Under the pieces are notes generated by a model. It searched no databases. It was not told the DNA's origin and saw nothing but the letters and a program-made list of their open reading frames with translations. Source: Opitutaceae bacterium (GTDB lineage: Bacteria > Verrucomicrobiota > Verrucomicrobiia > Opitutales > Opitutaceae). Taken from it: a stretch of DNA of 64,000 nt. Made by a program: the position numbers and the translations under genes. The stretch spans positions 50,049 through 114,048 of the forward strand of contig JAQUYL010000013.1 of the NCBI GenBank assembly GCA_028691845.1, written 5' to 3'. Below are positions 18,504 through 27,268 of the stretch, piece after piece. How positions within the stretch are numbered: the first letter of the stretch is position 1; each line of letters starts with the position of its first letter.

Positions 18504-19393
18504 GCATCCCGGCACAACTGCCAGACTGGCTGCGGGAGCTGTATCCCTTCGCCCCGCGCCGCCTGGCCTTGCCCGGCGGGGAGATGAGCTACGTGGACGA
18601 AGGAACGGGGGAGGAGGCCGTGGTGATGGTCCATGGCAATCCAACATGGTCTTTCTTCTACCGCAATCTCGTTCGGGCCTTGCGCGGCCGGTTCCGGTGC
18701 ATCGTGCCCGACCATCTCGGCTGCGGTCTGTCCGACAAGCCGCAGGGCTACGAGTATGCGCTGGCGAGCCACATCGCGAACATCGAGACGCTGCTGCGGC
18801 ACGCCGGGCTGAAGCGCTGGCATCTCGTGGTTCATGATTGGGGCGGTCCGATCGGTCTGGGCGCTGCGTTGCGGAACCCGTTGGGACTCGGTCGCGTGGT
18901 CATCATGAACACGGCGGCGTTTCGCGGGCCGATGCCGGTGCGAATCCGGCTTTGCCGCATGCCTGTGCTCGGCGCGCTGATCGTGCGCGGATTGAACGGG
19001 TTTGCCGGGCCCGCCACGTCGATGGCGGTAACCCGGCCGCTAACGACCCCGGTGAAGCGTGGTTATCTGTTTCCCTACGATAACTGGCGGCACCGCATCG
19101 CGGTCCATCGTTTCGTTCGCGACATACCGCTGGGGCAGGGAGGGGCCAGCGATCCCGTGCTGGACCAAATCACCGCGCATCTGCCGCAGCTTACCGCCAG
19201 CCAGGTCATGTTGTTGTGGGGTGCCCAGGATTTTTGCTTCAACCGCTTCTATTACGACCGGTGGTGCGACTATTATCCTGCTGCTGAAAAGCACTACCTT
19301 GCCACGGCCGGCCATTATCTGCTGGAAGATGCCCCCGAAGAATGCGGCCGGTTGATCGGGACGTTTCTGTCCGCTCCCGGCGGCCCCGGGTGA
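18497..19393 (+). CDS. oleB: OleB-like alpha/beta hydrolase (haloalkane-dehalogenase fold)
   Basis: OleB is a beta-lactone decarboxylase that yields the cis-olefin in the OleABCD pathway. The 298-residue protein has the oxyanion-hole segment VHGNPTWSFF near residue 45, an aspartate nucleophile D114 in VVHDWGGPIG as in haloalkane dehalogenases and OleB, and a C-terminal histidine in ATAGHYLLEDAP. It overlaps oleA and ends the cluster. The beta-lactone synthetase OleC and ketoreductase OleD that would make its substrate are not in the window. Alternatives are a dehalogenase or an acyl hydrolase; the oleA linkage favours OleB. Confidence 0.75.
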   Translation: MVSIPAQLPDWLRELYPFAPRRLALPGGEMSYVDEGTGEEAVVMVHGNPTWSFFYRNLVRALRGRFRCIVPDHLGCGLSDKPQGYEYALASHIANIETLLRHAGLKRWHLVVHDWGGPIGLGAALRNPLGLGRVVIMNTAAFRGPMPVRIRLCRMPVLGALIVRGLNGFAGPATSMAVTRPLTTPVKRGYLFPYDNWRHRIAVHRFVRDIPLGQGGASDPVLDQITAHLPQLTASQVMLLWGAQDFCFNRFYYDRWCDYYPAAEKHYLATAGHYLLEDAPEECGRLIGTFLSAPGGPG

Positions 19394-19511
19394 TCAGCCA
19401 GCCTGGGGGGGGCAAGGACCGGTCACTTCGCGGTTGAGCCATCCCGGAGTTTGCAGTCCATCCCGACAGCACATCCCAGGATCCAAGCCGAGGCCCCGCG
19501 ATGGACCGCAG

Positions 19512-20798
19512 TCAGTTTTCCTCCTTCGCGGCGATCTCGGCGAGATTTTCGGCTTTCCATTGCATCGCCATGAGAATGCGCTGGCGGCCGCTGGGGTGGT
19601 CGAAAAGGGCGATCTCCTCCCACCGGCCTGGGGCCAGCTTGCGGTAGTCGGCCACCTTGAGCGCCGCCGTGGCAAAGGCGTCAGGTTGGCGTGCCGCATT
19701 GAGTCCAAAGATGTCGGCCTCGGATTCGGTGGTGCGGATGATCGTGTTTTGGATGGGCGCCGCCAGCAACAGGAAGATGCTCAACCCGGCCAGCAATAGC
19801 GGCAGTCCGGCCAGATCGTCGATGCCGCGCAGACTCCAGCGGGCGCCCCACCGACGCACGACGGCCGCGAAAAAGTAGTGAGTGAAGGCAAAGCCGGCCG
19901 CGAACAGCAGGCTCAGGTAGATGACAAGCTTGTAGACGTGATTGAGTACATAATGACCAAGTTCGTGCGCCATCACTGCCTGGACCTCCTCGGGTGAGCA
20001 GCGGGTGAGCAGGTTGTCATTGAGCGACACACGGATCGTGCGGAAGGCACCGTTGACGTTGGCGCTGATGCGATTGGTCTGCTTGGAGGCGTCGAATTGA
20101 TAGACATTGTCCACGGGCACACCATTGGCACGCGCCATCGAGAGGATCGGATCACGGACGCGCGTGTCGGTGAGCGGCTGATAGGTGTTGAACAGCGGGG
20201 CGATGAACACCGGGGCGATGACGATCAACAGCAAAAGGAAAAAAGGAGTGGCGGCGGAGGCAGCCAGCCACCAGCGCTGCGGTGAGCGGCGGATGGCGAG
20301 ATAAAGCAGTGCGCCGACCGGGCAGGACAAAAACAGAGTGGGCACGAGGCCGATCAGACTCTCGCCCAACCAAGCCCCGGCTGTCTGATTGGACAGGCCA
20401 TATTGATGCTCGCGGATGAATCCCGTATAGAAACCCCAGGGCAGGTTCATCGCCCAGAGGATCATGGACAACAGCGCGACAAATAGTATCGCCTGCAGAA
20501 AGCGGCGCTTGAACACGCGTTCAGCTGTGTCGCGCAGCCTTACGGCCAGGCCCGTCCGGTAGAGAAGCCAGGCGATCAGGAGGGTGACGAGCGGCTCCCA
20601 GAGCAGCAACCAGTAACCGCCTTCGAAATAGGCATCAGAGCGAAGACGCTGGGCGGCGGGCAAGGTGGCCAGAAGCTTCTCGGTTTCCGCGACGGGATCG
20701 AAGGTTCCCGGTGCGGCGAGGGCCGCCGTCGCCCCGATCAGCAGCAACAGCAGACCCGCCAGCCAGCGGAGGGAGACGGGGGGAAGTGGGCGGTGCAT
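19512..20798 (-). CDS. M48 family zinc metalloprotease (Ste24/CAAX-protease-like)
   Basis: A membrane zinc endopeptidase of the M48A type, related to eukaryotic Ste24 and bacterial HtpX-like quality-control proteases. From the start at 20798 it is 428 residues. It has an N-terminal hydrophobic segment, several further membrane spans, the zinc motif HELGH in AVMAHELGHYVLNH, and a downstream glutamate ligand in TESEADIFGL. The frame is open 24 codons further upstream, but MHRPLPPVSLRW followed by a hydrophobic run is the more natural start. It is convergent with oleB. Confidence 0.9.
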   Translation of the reverse strand: MHRPLPPVSLRWLAGLLLLLIGATAALAAPGTFDPVAETEKLLATLPAAQRLRSDAYFEGGYWLLLWEPLVTLLIAWLLYRTGLAVRLRDTAERVFKRRFLQAILFVALLSMILWAMNLPWGFYTGFIREHQYGLSNQTAGAWLGESLIGLVPTLFLSCPVGALLYLAIRRSPQRWWLAASAATPFFLLLLIVIAPVFIAPLFNTYQPLTDTRVRDPILSMARANGVPVDNVYQFDASKQTNRISANVNGAFRTIRVSLNDNLLTRCSPEEVQAVMAHELGHYVLNHVYKLVIYLSLLFAAGFAFTHYFFAAVVRRWGARWSLRGIDDLAGLPLLLAGLSIFLLLAAPIQNTIIRTTESEADIFGLNAARQPDAFATAALKVADYRKLAPGRWEEIALFDHPSGRQRILMAMQWKAENLAEIAAKEEN

Positions 20799-20931
20799 GA
20801 GTAAAAGGACGGGCTTGGATGAAAGCTTTCCTCCTGACCTGGGGGTGCCGGGGTTTTGTGTAAAGACCATGAAGGAATCCGAACGGGGGGCGCAATTTTT
20901 TTATACCCAAGATCGGCCGGCCGGTGCTAGC

Positions 20932-21696
20932 ATGCAGACCATGCCATATCGCACTCTCGATCTTGCGGAAGCTGCCGCCTATCTGCATCTGTCCCGCATC
21001 GAGGTGGAGCAACTGATGAAGACCACCGATATTCCCCATGAGCGCCGGGGAGGGCGGGTGGTCTTTTTGCGCGGGAAAATCGACGCTTGGGCCTCGCAGC
21101 GAATACTCGGCCTGCCGCCAAAAGCCCTCACCGTTTACCACCAAAAATCAACCCACGCCACGCGTGCGGTTTTCGAGCAGGATGCATTGATTCCCGACCT
21201 GCTCCCGTCTGGATTCGTTGAGCCTGCGCTGACCGCCAAGACCAAGGGTTCCGTCATCCGTGACATGGTGGCCTTTGCAGGAAAGACCGGCCGCGTGCTC
21301 GATCCGAGGGAGCTGCTGGACAGCCTCGAGGCCCGGGAAGAGCTGTGCTCCACGGCGTTGCCTGGCGGTCTCGCCATGCTGCACTGCCGGAACCACGAAG
21401 CTTACCGTTTCGAAGGATCGTTCCTGATGCTGGGGCGCACTGTGCAAGGAATTCATTTCGGCGCGCCAGATGGCCGACCGACTCGGCTGTTTTTCCTGAT
21501 ATGTTGCCAGGACGAACGCATCCACTTGCACGCCTTGGCCCGACTGTGCCTGATTGTCCTGAAAACTGACGTGCTCGACCGCCTGCTGGCGGCGCCCGAT
21601 GCCGGGACCATGCGGGATGCGTTACTAACCGCGGAGCAGACGGTACTTACTGGTAAAAAACCGGCTGACACCCACTTGCCATCCGGGTCTGCATAA
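20932..21696 (+). CDS. Excisionase-type HTH fused to a PTS EIIA (PtsN-like) domain
   Basis: A 254-residue two-domain protein. Residues ~5-50 match the MerR-like excisionase helix-turn-helix (LDLAEAAAYLHLSRIEVEQLM, then IPHERRGGRVVF). The rest, from about residue 95, resembles the fructose-type EIIA/PtsN fold, with the phospho-accepting histidine expected in GGLAMLHCRNHEAY. This would be a regulatory protein whose DNA binding or partner binding responds to PTS phosphorylation; that is inference. Start ATG at 20932, with a second in-frame ATG at 20941. No EIIB/EIIC genes are adjacent. Confidence 0.75.
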   Translation: MQTMPYRTLDLAEAAAYLHLSRIEVEQLMKTTDIPHERRGGRVVFLRGKIDAWASQRILGLPPKALTVYHQKSTHATRAVFEQDALIPDLLPSGFVEPALTAKTKGSVIRDMVAFAGKTGRVLDPRELLDSLEAREELCSTALPGGLAMLHCRNHEAYRFEGSFLMLGRTVQGIHFGAPDGRPTRLFFLICCQDERIHLHALARLCLIVLKTDVLDRLLAAPDAGTMRDALLTAEQTVLTGKKPADTHLPSGSA

Positions 21697-21856
21697 TCTG
21701 CTTGAGACTTGGCGACTGTGCCCTCGCCGCAGGCGGCCAGGGATGTGCCTTTCCCGCCAGCATTGAATCCCGAGGAATCCGCATCCCCCGGGCGCATCGC
21801 AAAAGTCTTCCTCTGAGGTGCGGAGAGCTTCATACTTGGCAGTGAAGCATAGAGGT

Positions 21857-23386
21857 ATGGTCCGAGAAAATCAGGTTTCCGCTGCGATTGCGTCGGAACG
21901 GGCAGCGCCCACCGGTCGCCGGCGGCGGCTGTCGGTGGATGAGTTAAGGACAAAGTACCGGAATGACGAGGCACATGCCCGGCATGTAGCAGCCCTGGCA
22001 CTTGAACTCTTCGGCCCGACTCACGCCCAAGTGGGGGTTCCTTCGGGAGATCGTGCCCTCCTTGAGGCTGCCTGCCTGTTGCATGATGTCGGCCACGGCG
22101 TGAATCCGCGGCGGCATGCACAGATTGGAGGCGCGATTGTCCATCAATACGGTCTCCGGGACTTTACCGATGCTCAACGCCGATATATTGCTGCCGCTAT
22201 TTGCCTGCATCCGGCTCGAATCAAACCTGCTGGCGTGCGTTCGATCGTGGCGGGATTGCCTGAACCCAGGCGTGCCTTAGCTCTGGCCGCCTACCTGCGG
22301 ATTGCGGACGGGCTGGACTACTGTCACCTGCAGGATGTCAGCATCGCCGGCATTCGACAGAGCCGGCAGAGGATATGCGTGCGAATTCGCAGCGGCCGGT
22401 TCCCGCCCGGCCTTGAGGTGGCCCGACGTCGGTCCGACCTTTGGTGTAAATTATTTCCGGTGGATATCCACCTGGCCCCAGCGGCGCATGGATCGAAAAA
22501 ACTGGCGGCATGTCCCAAACCGGCGTCCAACGCATATGAAGCCGCGCGACGGCTCTTATTTCAGCAATACCGAACGGTGCTCTTGAACGTGGAGGGAGCG
22601 CTGCTGGCCGATGATAACGAGGCCCTGCACGACATCCGTGTTGCCATCCGTCGGGCGCGCACCGTGTTGCGTGTCTTGCGCAAACCCTTGGCGCAAACGA
22701 CGGCGAAACCGATCGAGCGCAATCTGCGTCAACTCAACCGTTCTCTCGGAACAGCGCGCGATCTTGATGTGTGGATCGATTTTCTGACGAACGAGACCGT
22801 CAAACGGCGGTTGGCACGGCATCCGCGCTGGAAGAGATTCGTGGTTCATCAACAGGAACTGCGGCGGTTGCAGCAAGCCACCGTCCGGCGGCACCTGCGA
22901 GGACCGGCCTTTTCCGCCCTGCGGGTCAGATGGGGGCGTTTTCTTCGGATCGAGCTTCCGCATGCAGCCGCATCCTCTCCCCCCCTGACCCTGGATAAAG
23001 TAGCGCGGCAAACGTTGTCCAAATACCTGCGACAAGCAATGAAGATGGCCGAACTGCGCCACTCGCAGTCACCAAAAAAACTGCATCGACTGCGCATTGT
23101 TCTCCGGCGGATACGTTACCTAAGCGGTTTCTTCGGCCGTGGACTCGGCCTGCCGGTGGAGAAATTGAGCAGGAGGGTACGGGCCGTTGAAAAAGCCCTG
23201 GGCGACATGCGTGATGTCGATCTTGCCCTGCTGCGCATTCTTGACGAAGGGCCGACCCCACCGCAGCTCCTGGTCCAAAAGCTCGAGCGACGGCGGCAAA
23301 CGGCCACGGCCAGTCTAAAAATGGCCTGGCGAAGACTCGATGATCCGCAGTTCTTGGAAAAGGTGCGTCGGGAATTAGATGCATGA
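21857..23386 (+). CDS. HD domain (Ppx/GppA C-terminal type) fused to CHAD domain
   Basis: A ~509-residue protein. Residues ~25-180 match the HD domain normally found at the C-terminus of Ppx/GppA exopolyphosphatases: YRNDEAHARHVAALALELF, then LLHDVGHGV and a later histidine in AICLHPARI. Residues ~220-505 form a CHAD domain, rich in basic helices and conserved histidines (LHDIRVAIRRARTVLR, LHRLRIVLRRIRY), a known polyphosphate-binding module. The ASKHA phosphatase domain is absent. A role in sensing or handling polyphosphate is likely but not shown. Upstream GTG codons (21818, 21842) are possible starts. Confidence 0.82.
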   Translation: MVRENQVSAAIASERAAPTGRRRRLSVDELRTKYRNDEAHARHVAALALELFGPTHAQVGVPSGDRALLEAACLLHDVGHGVNPRRHAQIGGAIVHQYGLRDFTDAQRRYIAAAICLHPARIKPAGVRSIVAGLPEPRRALALAAYLRIADGLDYCHLQDVSIAGIRQSRQRICVRIRSGRFPPGLEVARRRSDLWCKLFPVDIHLAPAAHGSKKLAACPKPASNAYEAARRLLFQQYRTVLLNVEGALLADDNEALHDIRVAIRRARTVLRVLRKPLAQTTAKPIERNLRQLNRSLGTARDLDVWIDFLTNETVKRRLARHPRWKRFVVHQQELRRLQQATVRRHLRGPAFSALRVRWGRFLRIELPHAAASSPPLTLDKVARQTLSKYLRQAMKMAELRHSQSPKKLHRLRIVLRRIRYLSGFFGRGLGLPVEKLSRRVRAVEKALGDMRDVDLALLRILDEGPTPPQLLVQKLERRRQTATASLKMAWRRLDDPQFLEKVRRELDA

Positions 23387-23425
23387 CGCCCGCTGGCAGC
23401 GGATGGTTCGAACCCCGCCTTCGCG

Positions 23426-25678
23426 TCAGTTTGGAACGGAAAAATCGATCAGGCGTTTTTCGCGGTCCACGCGGTGGACGACGACGCTGATTTTATGCCC
23501 GAGTTCGAAACGCCGATGGTTCTTACGGCCGATGAACGTGGTGCCAGAGGAATTGAGCTGATAGAAGTCGTCCTTGAGGGACGAAATATGAACAAGGCCG
23601 AAGGCCCCGGATTCCGTCAGTTCGACAAAGAAACCATGGGTGCGCACATCAGTAATGATGGCGGGGAAGTGGGTCTTTTTCTTCCGATCCAACTCGCGCT
23701 CAAAGAACTCGAGCAATTTGACCTTAACGGATTCCCGCTCGGCTTCCGTGCTGTTGATCTCAGTGAGGCTGAGGTGTTCGGCCAGAGTGGCGATTCCGGC
23801 GCTTGTGGAGCCGCCGTGGCGACCCTGCTGGGCGTCGCGACCACCGCGCCGGGCCAGGGAGGAATCGAAGACGCGGTGAACCGCGAGGTCCGAGTAGCGC
23901 CGGATGGGGGAGGTGAAGTGTGTATAATCCTTCTTGTTGAGACCGTAGTGACCATCGGGGGTGGGCCGATAGCAGGCCTTGCGCATGCTGCGCAGAAGCT
24001 GCGTGCGGAGCAGATGCCCCTGCGGGTGACGGCGGAGGAGAGGGAGCAAATGAACGACGTTTTCACGGCGGCTAAGGTCGCCGGCTTTTACGCCGAAGGT
24101 GGCCAGTAGTTTTCGATACTCTTCCAGTCGCTCCTCATCAGGATCGTCGTGAACCCGGTAAAGGGAGGAGAGGTGGTGCGTTCGCGTAATGCGCGCCACA
24201 GCCTCGTTGGCGAGGAGCATGAATTCCTCGATGAGTTGATGGCTTTCGTCGTTGGTGATCAGTTCGAGGCGATCGGCAAAACCGTTTTGATCAACAAAGA
24301 TTTTAGTCTCTGGCATATCCAGATCAAGACTGCCGCCCTTCATGCGTTCCAGGCGGAGACGGCTGGCAATGGTCCAGAGCTGCCGCACCCAATGCTGGAG
24401 GTCAGCAAGCTCGCCCGGACTTAGTTCGGAGAGAGGCCGTCCCGTCGAGCCGGTTTGGTGCATCGGAGGCGGAGGGAGACGGCGGATTTTATCCAAACGA
24501 TCCTCGAACAGCAGCGCGAAAGCCTGCCGATAGGTAAGCCGCTTGCGGCTGCGGATGACGGTGTTGGCGCAAGCGGTATGCCGGAGGCGTCCATTGCGCC
24601 CGAAGGTGAACAACACGGCCTTGGTGAGGCGGTCCTCCCCCTCGACGAGCGAACAGAGGCCGTTGGAAAGTTCCACCGGCAGCATCGGCACAACCACGCC
24701 CACCAGATAAGTGGAGTTGCCGCGCCTTCGCGCTTCGCGATCAAGGGCCGAGCCTTGGCGCACATAGTGGCTCACATCCGCAATGTGCACCCCAACCCGA
24801 ATCTCGCCGCCCGCCAGGGTCTCAAACGAGAGGGCGTCATCGAAATCCTTGGCGTCGTCCGGGTCGATCGTAAAAGTGGGCACCCCGCGGTAGTCGAGTC
24901 GGCCGGCGCAATCGCGGACCGGCACGGTGCCGGGCAGCGTGGCAATCTCCCGCCGCACGGCGGGGGGAAATCCTGGCTCCAGGTTGTATTTGTGCAGGAT
25001 GGCGGCCAGCTCGGCACCGGGCTCGAAAGTGCGGCCCAGCCGATCGGTGACCACGCCCTCTGGGTTCAGATGCCGTTCCGTCCAATCGTGGAGTTTGACA
25101 ATCACTTTGTCGCCCTCGATCGGCGGCGGCTTCAGTCCGGCCTGGGTCGGATCGGGCACCAGAATATCGTGTGGATAACGAGGATCGTCCGGGCGGACGT
25201 AGAAATGGAGTCGGCCTCGATGCAGGGTGCCGGTAAGCGTGGTGCGGGCTCGTTCGAGGATCCGGATGACTTGTCCGGCCGCTTCATCACCGGTGCGGCG
25301 GCGGGGATAATCGCGGTCGGCCGGATCAAGGATTCGGGCGACCACCCGATCACCGTGCAGGGCAACGCCGGTGTTTTCGGCGCTGATATAGACGGGCGGT
25401 TTATCCGGTTCGTTGGGCTTTGCTTCGGGGAATACCAATGCGGCTCCATTCTGGCGGAAATTGATGCGCCCGCTTACGAGGTTGGCCGCGCGTGGCAGAC
25501 ACAGACGGTTGCCTTTGATGGCGACGATAGCCCCTTCGAGGAGAAGTGACTGCACCAGCCCTGAGAGCCGGCGCCGTTCGCCGGTACCGGTGCGCCACTG
25601 ACGGGCGAGTTCGGTCACGGAGATGGGAACATAGTCGCGGCGTGCGAGGTGGGAAAGGAGGCGCTGGCGGAGTTCCAT
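23426..25678 (-). CDS. rnr: Ribonuclease R
   Basis: A processive 3'-5' exoribonuclease of the RNase II/R family that degrades structured RNA. The ~750-residue protein has an N-terminal winged-helix-like region, cold-shock domains, the RNB catalytic core with the aspartate cluster in TIDPDDAKDFDDALSFE, and a C-terminal S1 domain (THGFFVELTESGAFGLVHISSL). I take ATG at 25678 (MELRQRLLSHL) as start; the frame is open 20 codons further. Unlike many RNase R proteins it has only a short tail after S1. It is convergent with the HD-CHAD gene and divergent from glgA. Confidence 0.93.
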   Translation of the reverse strand: MELRQRLLSHLARRDYVPISVTELARQWRTGTGERRRLSGLVQSLLLEGAIVAIKGNRLCLPRAANLVSGRINFRQNGAALVFPEAKPNEPDKPPVYISAENTGVALHGDRVVARILDPADRDYPRRRTGDEAAGQVIRILERARTTLTGTLHRGRLHFYVRPDDPRYPHDILVPDPTQAGLKPPPIEGDKVIVKLHDWTERHLNPEGVVTDRLGRTFEPGAELAAILHKYNLEPGFPPAVRREIATLPGTVPVRDCAGRLDYRGVPTFTIDPDDAKDFDDALSFETLAGGEIRVGVHIADVSHYVRQGSALDREARRRGNSTYLVGVVVPMLPVELSNGLCSLVEGEDRLTKAVLFTFGRNGRLRHTACANTVIRSRKRLTYRQAFALLFEDRLDKIRRLPPPPMHQTGSTGRPLSELSPGELADLQHWVRQLWTIASRLRLERMKGGSLDLDMPETKIFVDQNGFADRLELITNDESHQLIEEFMLLANEAVARITRTHHLSSLYRVHDDPDEERLEEYRKLLATFGVKAGDLSRRENVVHLLPLLRRHPQGHLLRTQLLRSMRKACYRPTPDGHYGLNKKDYTHFTSPIRRYSDLAVHRVFDSSLARRGGRDAQQGRHGGSTSAGIATLAEHLSLTEINSTEAERESVKVKLLEFFERELDRKKKTHFPAIITDVRTHGFFVELTESGAFGLVHISSLKDDFYQLNSSGTTFIGRKNHRRFELGHKISVVVHRVDREKRLIDFSVPN

Positions 25679-25810
25679 AGGCGGAATACAATGAATCGAC
25701 GGGAGCAAAATTTGTCGAAGATTAACTGCCGGCGCCACGGTCGATTGAAACTCGCAGGATGCCGGCGCTTTTGCTTTGGCTTGGACGGGACTTTTGCTAG
25801 GTAAGAGGTC

Positions 25811-27253
25811 ATGCGAATAGTCCAGGCTGCGAGCGAGATGTTCCCCTTCGTTAAAACTGGAGGACTGGCTGATGTGATGGCGGCGCTATCCAATGCGCTG
25901 GCCGGACGGGGGCATGAGGTCGCGGCCTTTCTGCCCGGCTATCGATCAATCCTCGACAGCGCCGGCGCGGCGGGAGCTGCGCGCAGCCATCGATTGAAAA
26001 TCGAGATGGGATCGGAGTTCATTACCGGTGATGTTTACACCCTTTCGGTGCGGCCAGGATTGACGCTGTACCTGATCAGACGGGAGGAATTCTACGACCG
26101 CAAGTTCCCGTACTGGACCGGTGAGCGCGACTACGACGACAATGACGCGCGTTTCATCTTTTTCTGCAAGGCGGTCGTGGAAATGTTGCGCCTGACCGAC
26201 TTCAAGGCGGACATCGTCCACAGCCATGACTGGCAGACGGGGCTGCTGCCGCTTCTTTTACGCAATGCGGAGCGCAAACAGGCGGCAACGCTCGCACTGA
26301 AAACGGTATTTACCATCCATAACATTTCCTACCAGGGGATTTTTAGAAAGAAGTCGTTCGATCTGACTAATTTGCCGGGCGAAATAATGTCCATCGACGG
26401 CATCGAATACTACGATCAGATTTGCATGCTGAAGGGCGGCATATTGTTCGCCGACCGGGTGACCACGGTCAGTCCGCAATACCTGAGGGAAATACAAACT
26501 CCGGAATTCGGCAGAGGCATGGACGGCGTTGTTCGGGTTCGGGCAGACGATATGGTAGGTATCCTCAATGGCATCGATACGGCGGTGTGGAATCCCGCCA
26601 GCGATCCTAATCTGCCCGCCTGCTATTCCGTCCGCGATCTCTCCGGCAAGAAGACATGTCGCGAGCAGCTGCTGGGTGAGTTTGGCTGGGATCCCGGATT
26701 TGCCGGGCCGGTTTTCGGAGTAATTTGCCGTTTCACTCAGGCGAAGGGGCTCGATTTGATCATGGAGGCGGCCGAATTATTCGCACGGTGCGGCAGCAAG
26801 CTTATCGTATTGGGTTCGGGCAGCCAGCGCTACGAGGAAGGATTCAAGCTGCTGACGGCCCGTTATCCGCATACAATCACCCTGAGCGCGCGGCATGATG
26901 AGACCATGAGCCACCTCATCGAGGCCGGGGCGGATTTCTTTCTGATGCCTTCGCTGTTTGAGCCGTGCGGATTGAACCAGATGTACAGTCAGGCCTATGG
27001 CACCGTCCCGCTCGTGAGCCGCGTCGGCGGGCTGGTGGATTCGGTGGTTGATGTCGATGAGCGACCGGAGGAGGGGACAGGGATTATGTTCGCACCGAAA
27101 CAGAAGGAATTTAATCAGGGAGTGCAGCGGGCGATTCGCCTCTATGAGGACAAGGACCTGCTGGCAGCCGTGCGGCGGCGCGGAATGTTGAAGGATTTTT
27201 CGTGGACCAGTGTGGTCACGGCCTACGAGCAGCTTTACCACGATATGCTGTAA
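25811..27253 (+). CDS. glgA: Glycogen synthase (ADP-glucose type)
   Basis: GlgA extends alpha-1,4-glucan from ADP-glucose. The 480-residue GT5 protein starts with MRIVQAASEMFPFVKTGGLADV, containing the KTGGL motif that binds the donor. It has the C-terminal active-site segment EPCGLNQMYSQAYGTVPLV expected of GT-B glycogen synthases. There is no other glycogen gene next to it; the photolyase gene begins 15 bases after its stop, so the two are probably co-transcribed. Confidence 0.96.
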   Translation: MRIVQAASEMFPFVKTGGLADVMAALSNALAGRGHEVAAFLPGYRSILDSAGAAGAARSHRLKIEMGSEFITGDVYTLSVRPGLTLYLIRREEFYDRKFPYWTGERDYDDNDARFIFFCKAVVEMLRLTDFKADIVHSHDWQTGLLPLLLRNAERKQAATLALKTVFTIHNISYQGIFRKKSFDLTNLPGEIMSIDGIEYYDQICMLKGGILFADRVTTVSPQYLREIQTPEFGRGMDGVVRVRADDMVGILNGIDTAVWNPASDPNLPACYSVRDLSGKKTCREQLLGEFGWDPGFAGPVFGVICRFTQAKGLDLIMEAAELFARCGSKLIVLGSGSQRYEEGFKLLTARYPHTITLSARHDETMSHLIEAGADFFLMPSLFEPCGLNQMYSQAYGTVPLVSRVGGLVDSVVDVDERPEEGTGIMFAPKQKEFNQGVQRAIRLYEDKDLLAAVRRRGMLKDFSWTSVVTAYEQLYHDML

Positions 27254-27268
27254 GTTCGAATTGGCCGT

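Noticed and set aside
23387..23425. GGTTCGAACCCC resembling a tRNA T-loop
   Set aside because: Flanking bases do not pair as a T stem and no acceptor or anticodon arm can be folded.
24455..25549. 364-codon plus-strand frame opposite rnr
   Set aside because: Antisense to RNase R with its intact catalytic core; no independent support.
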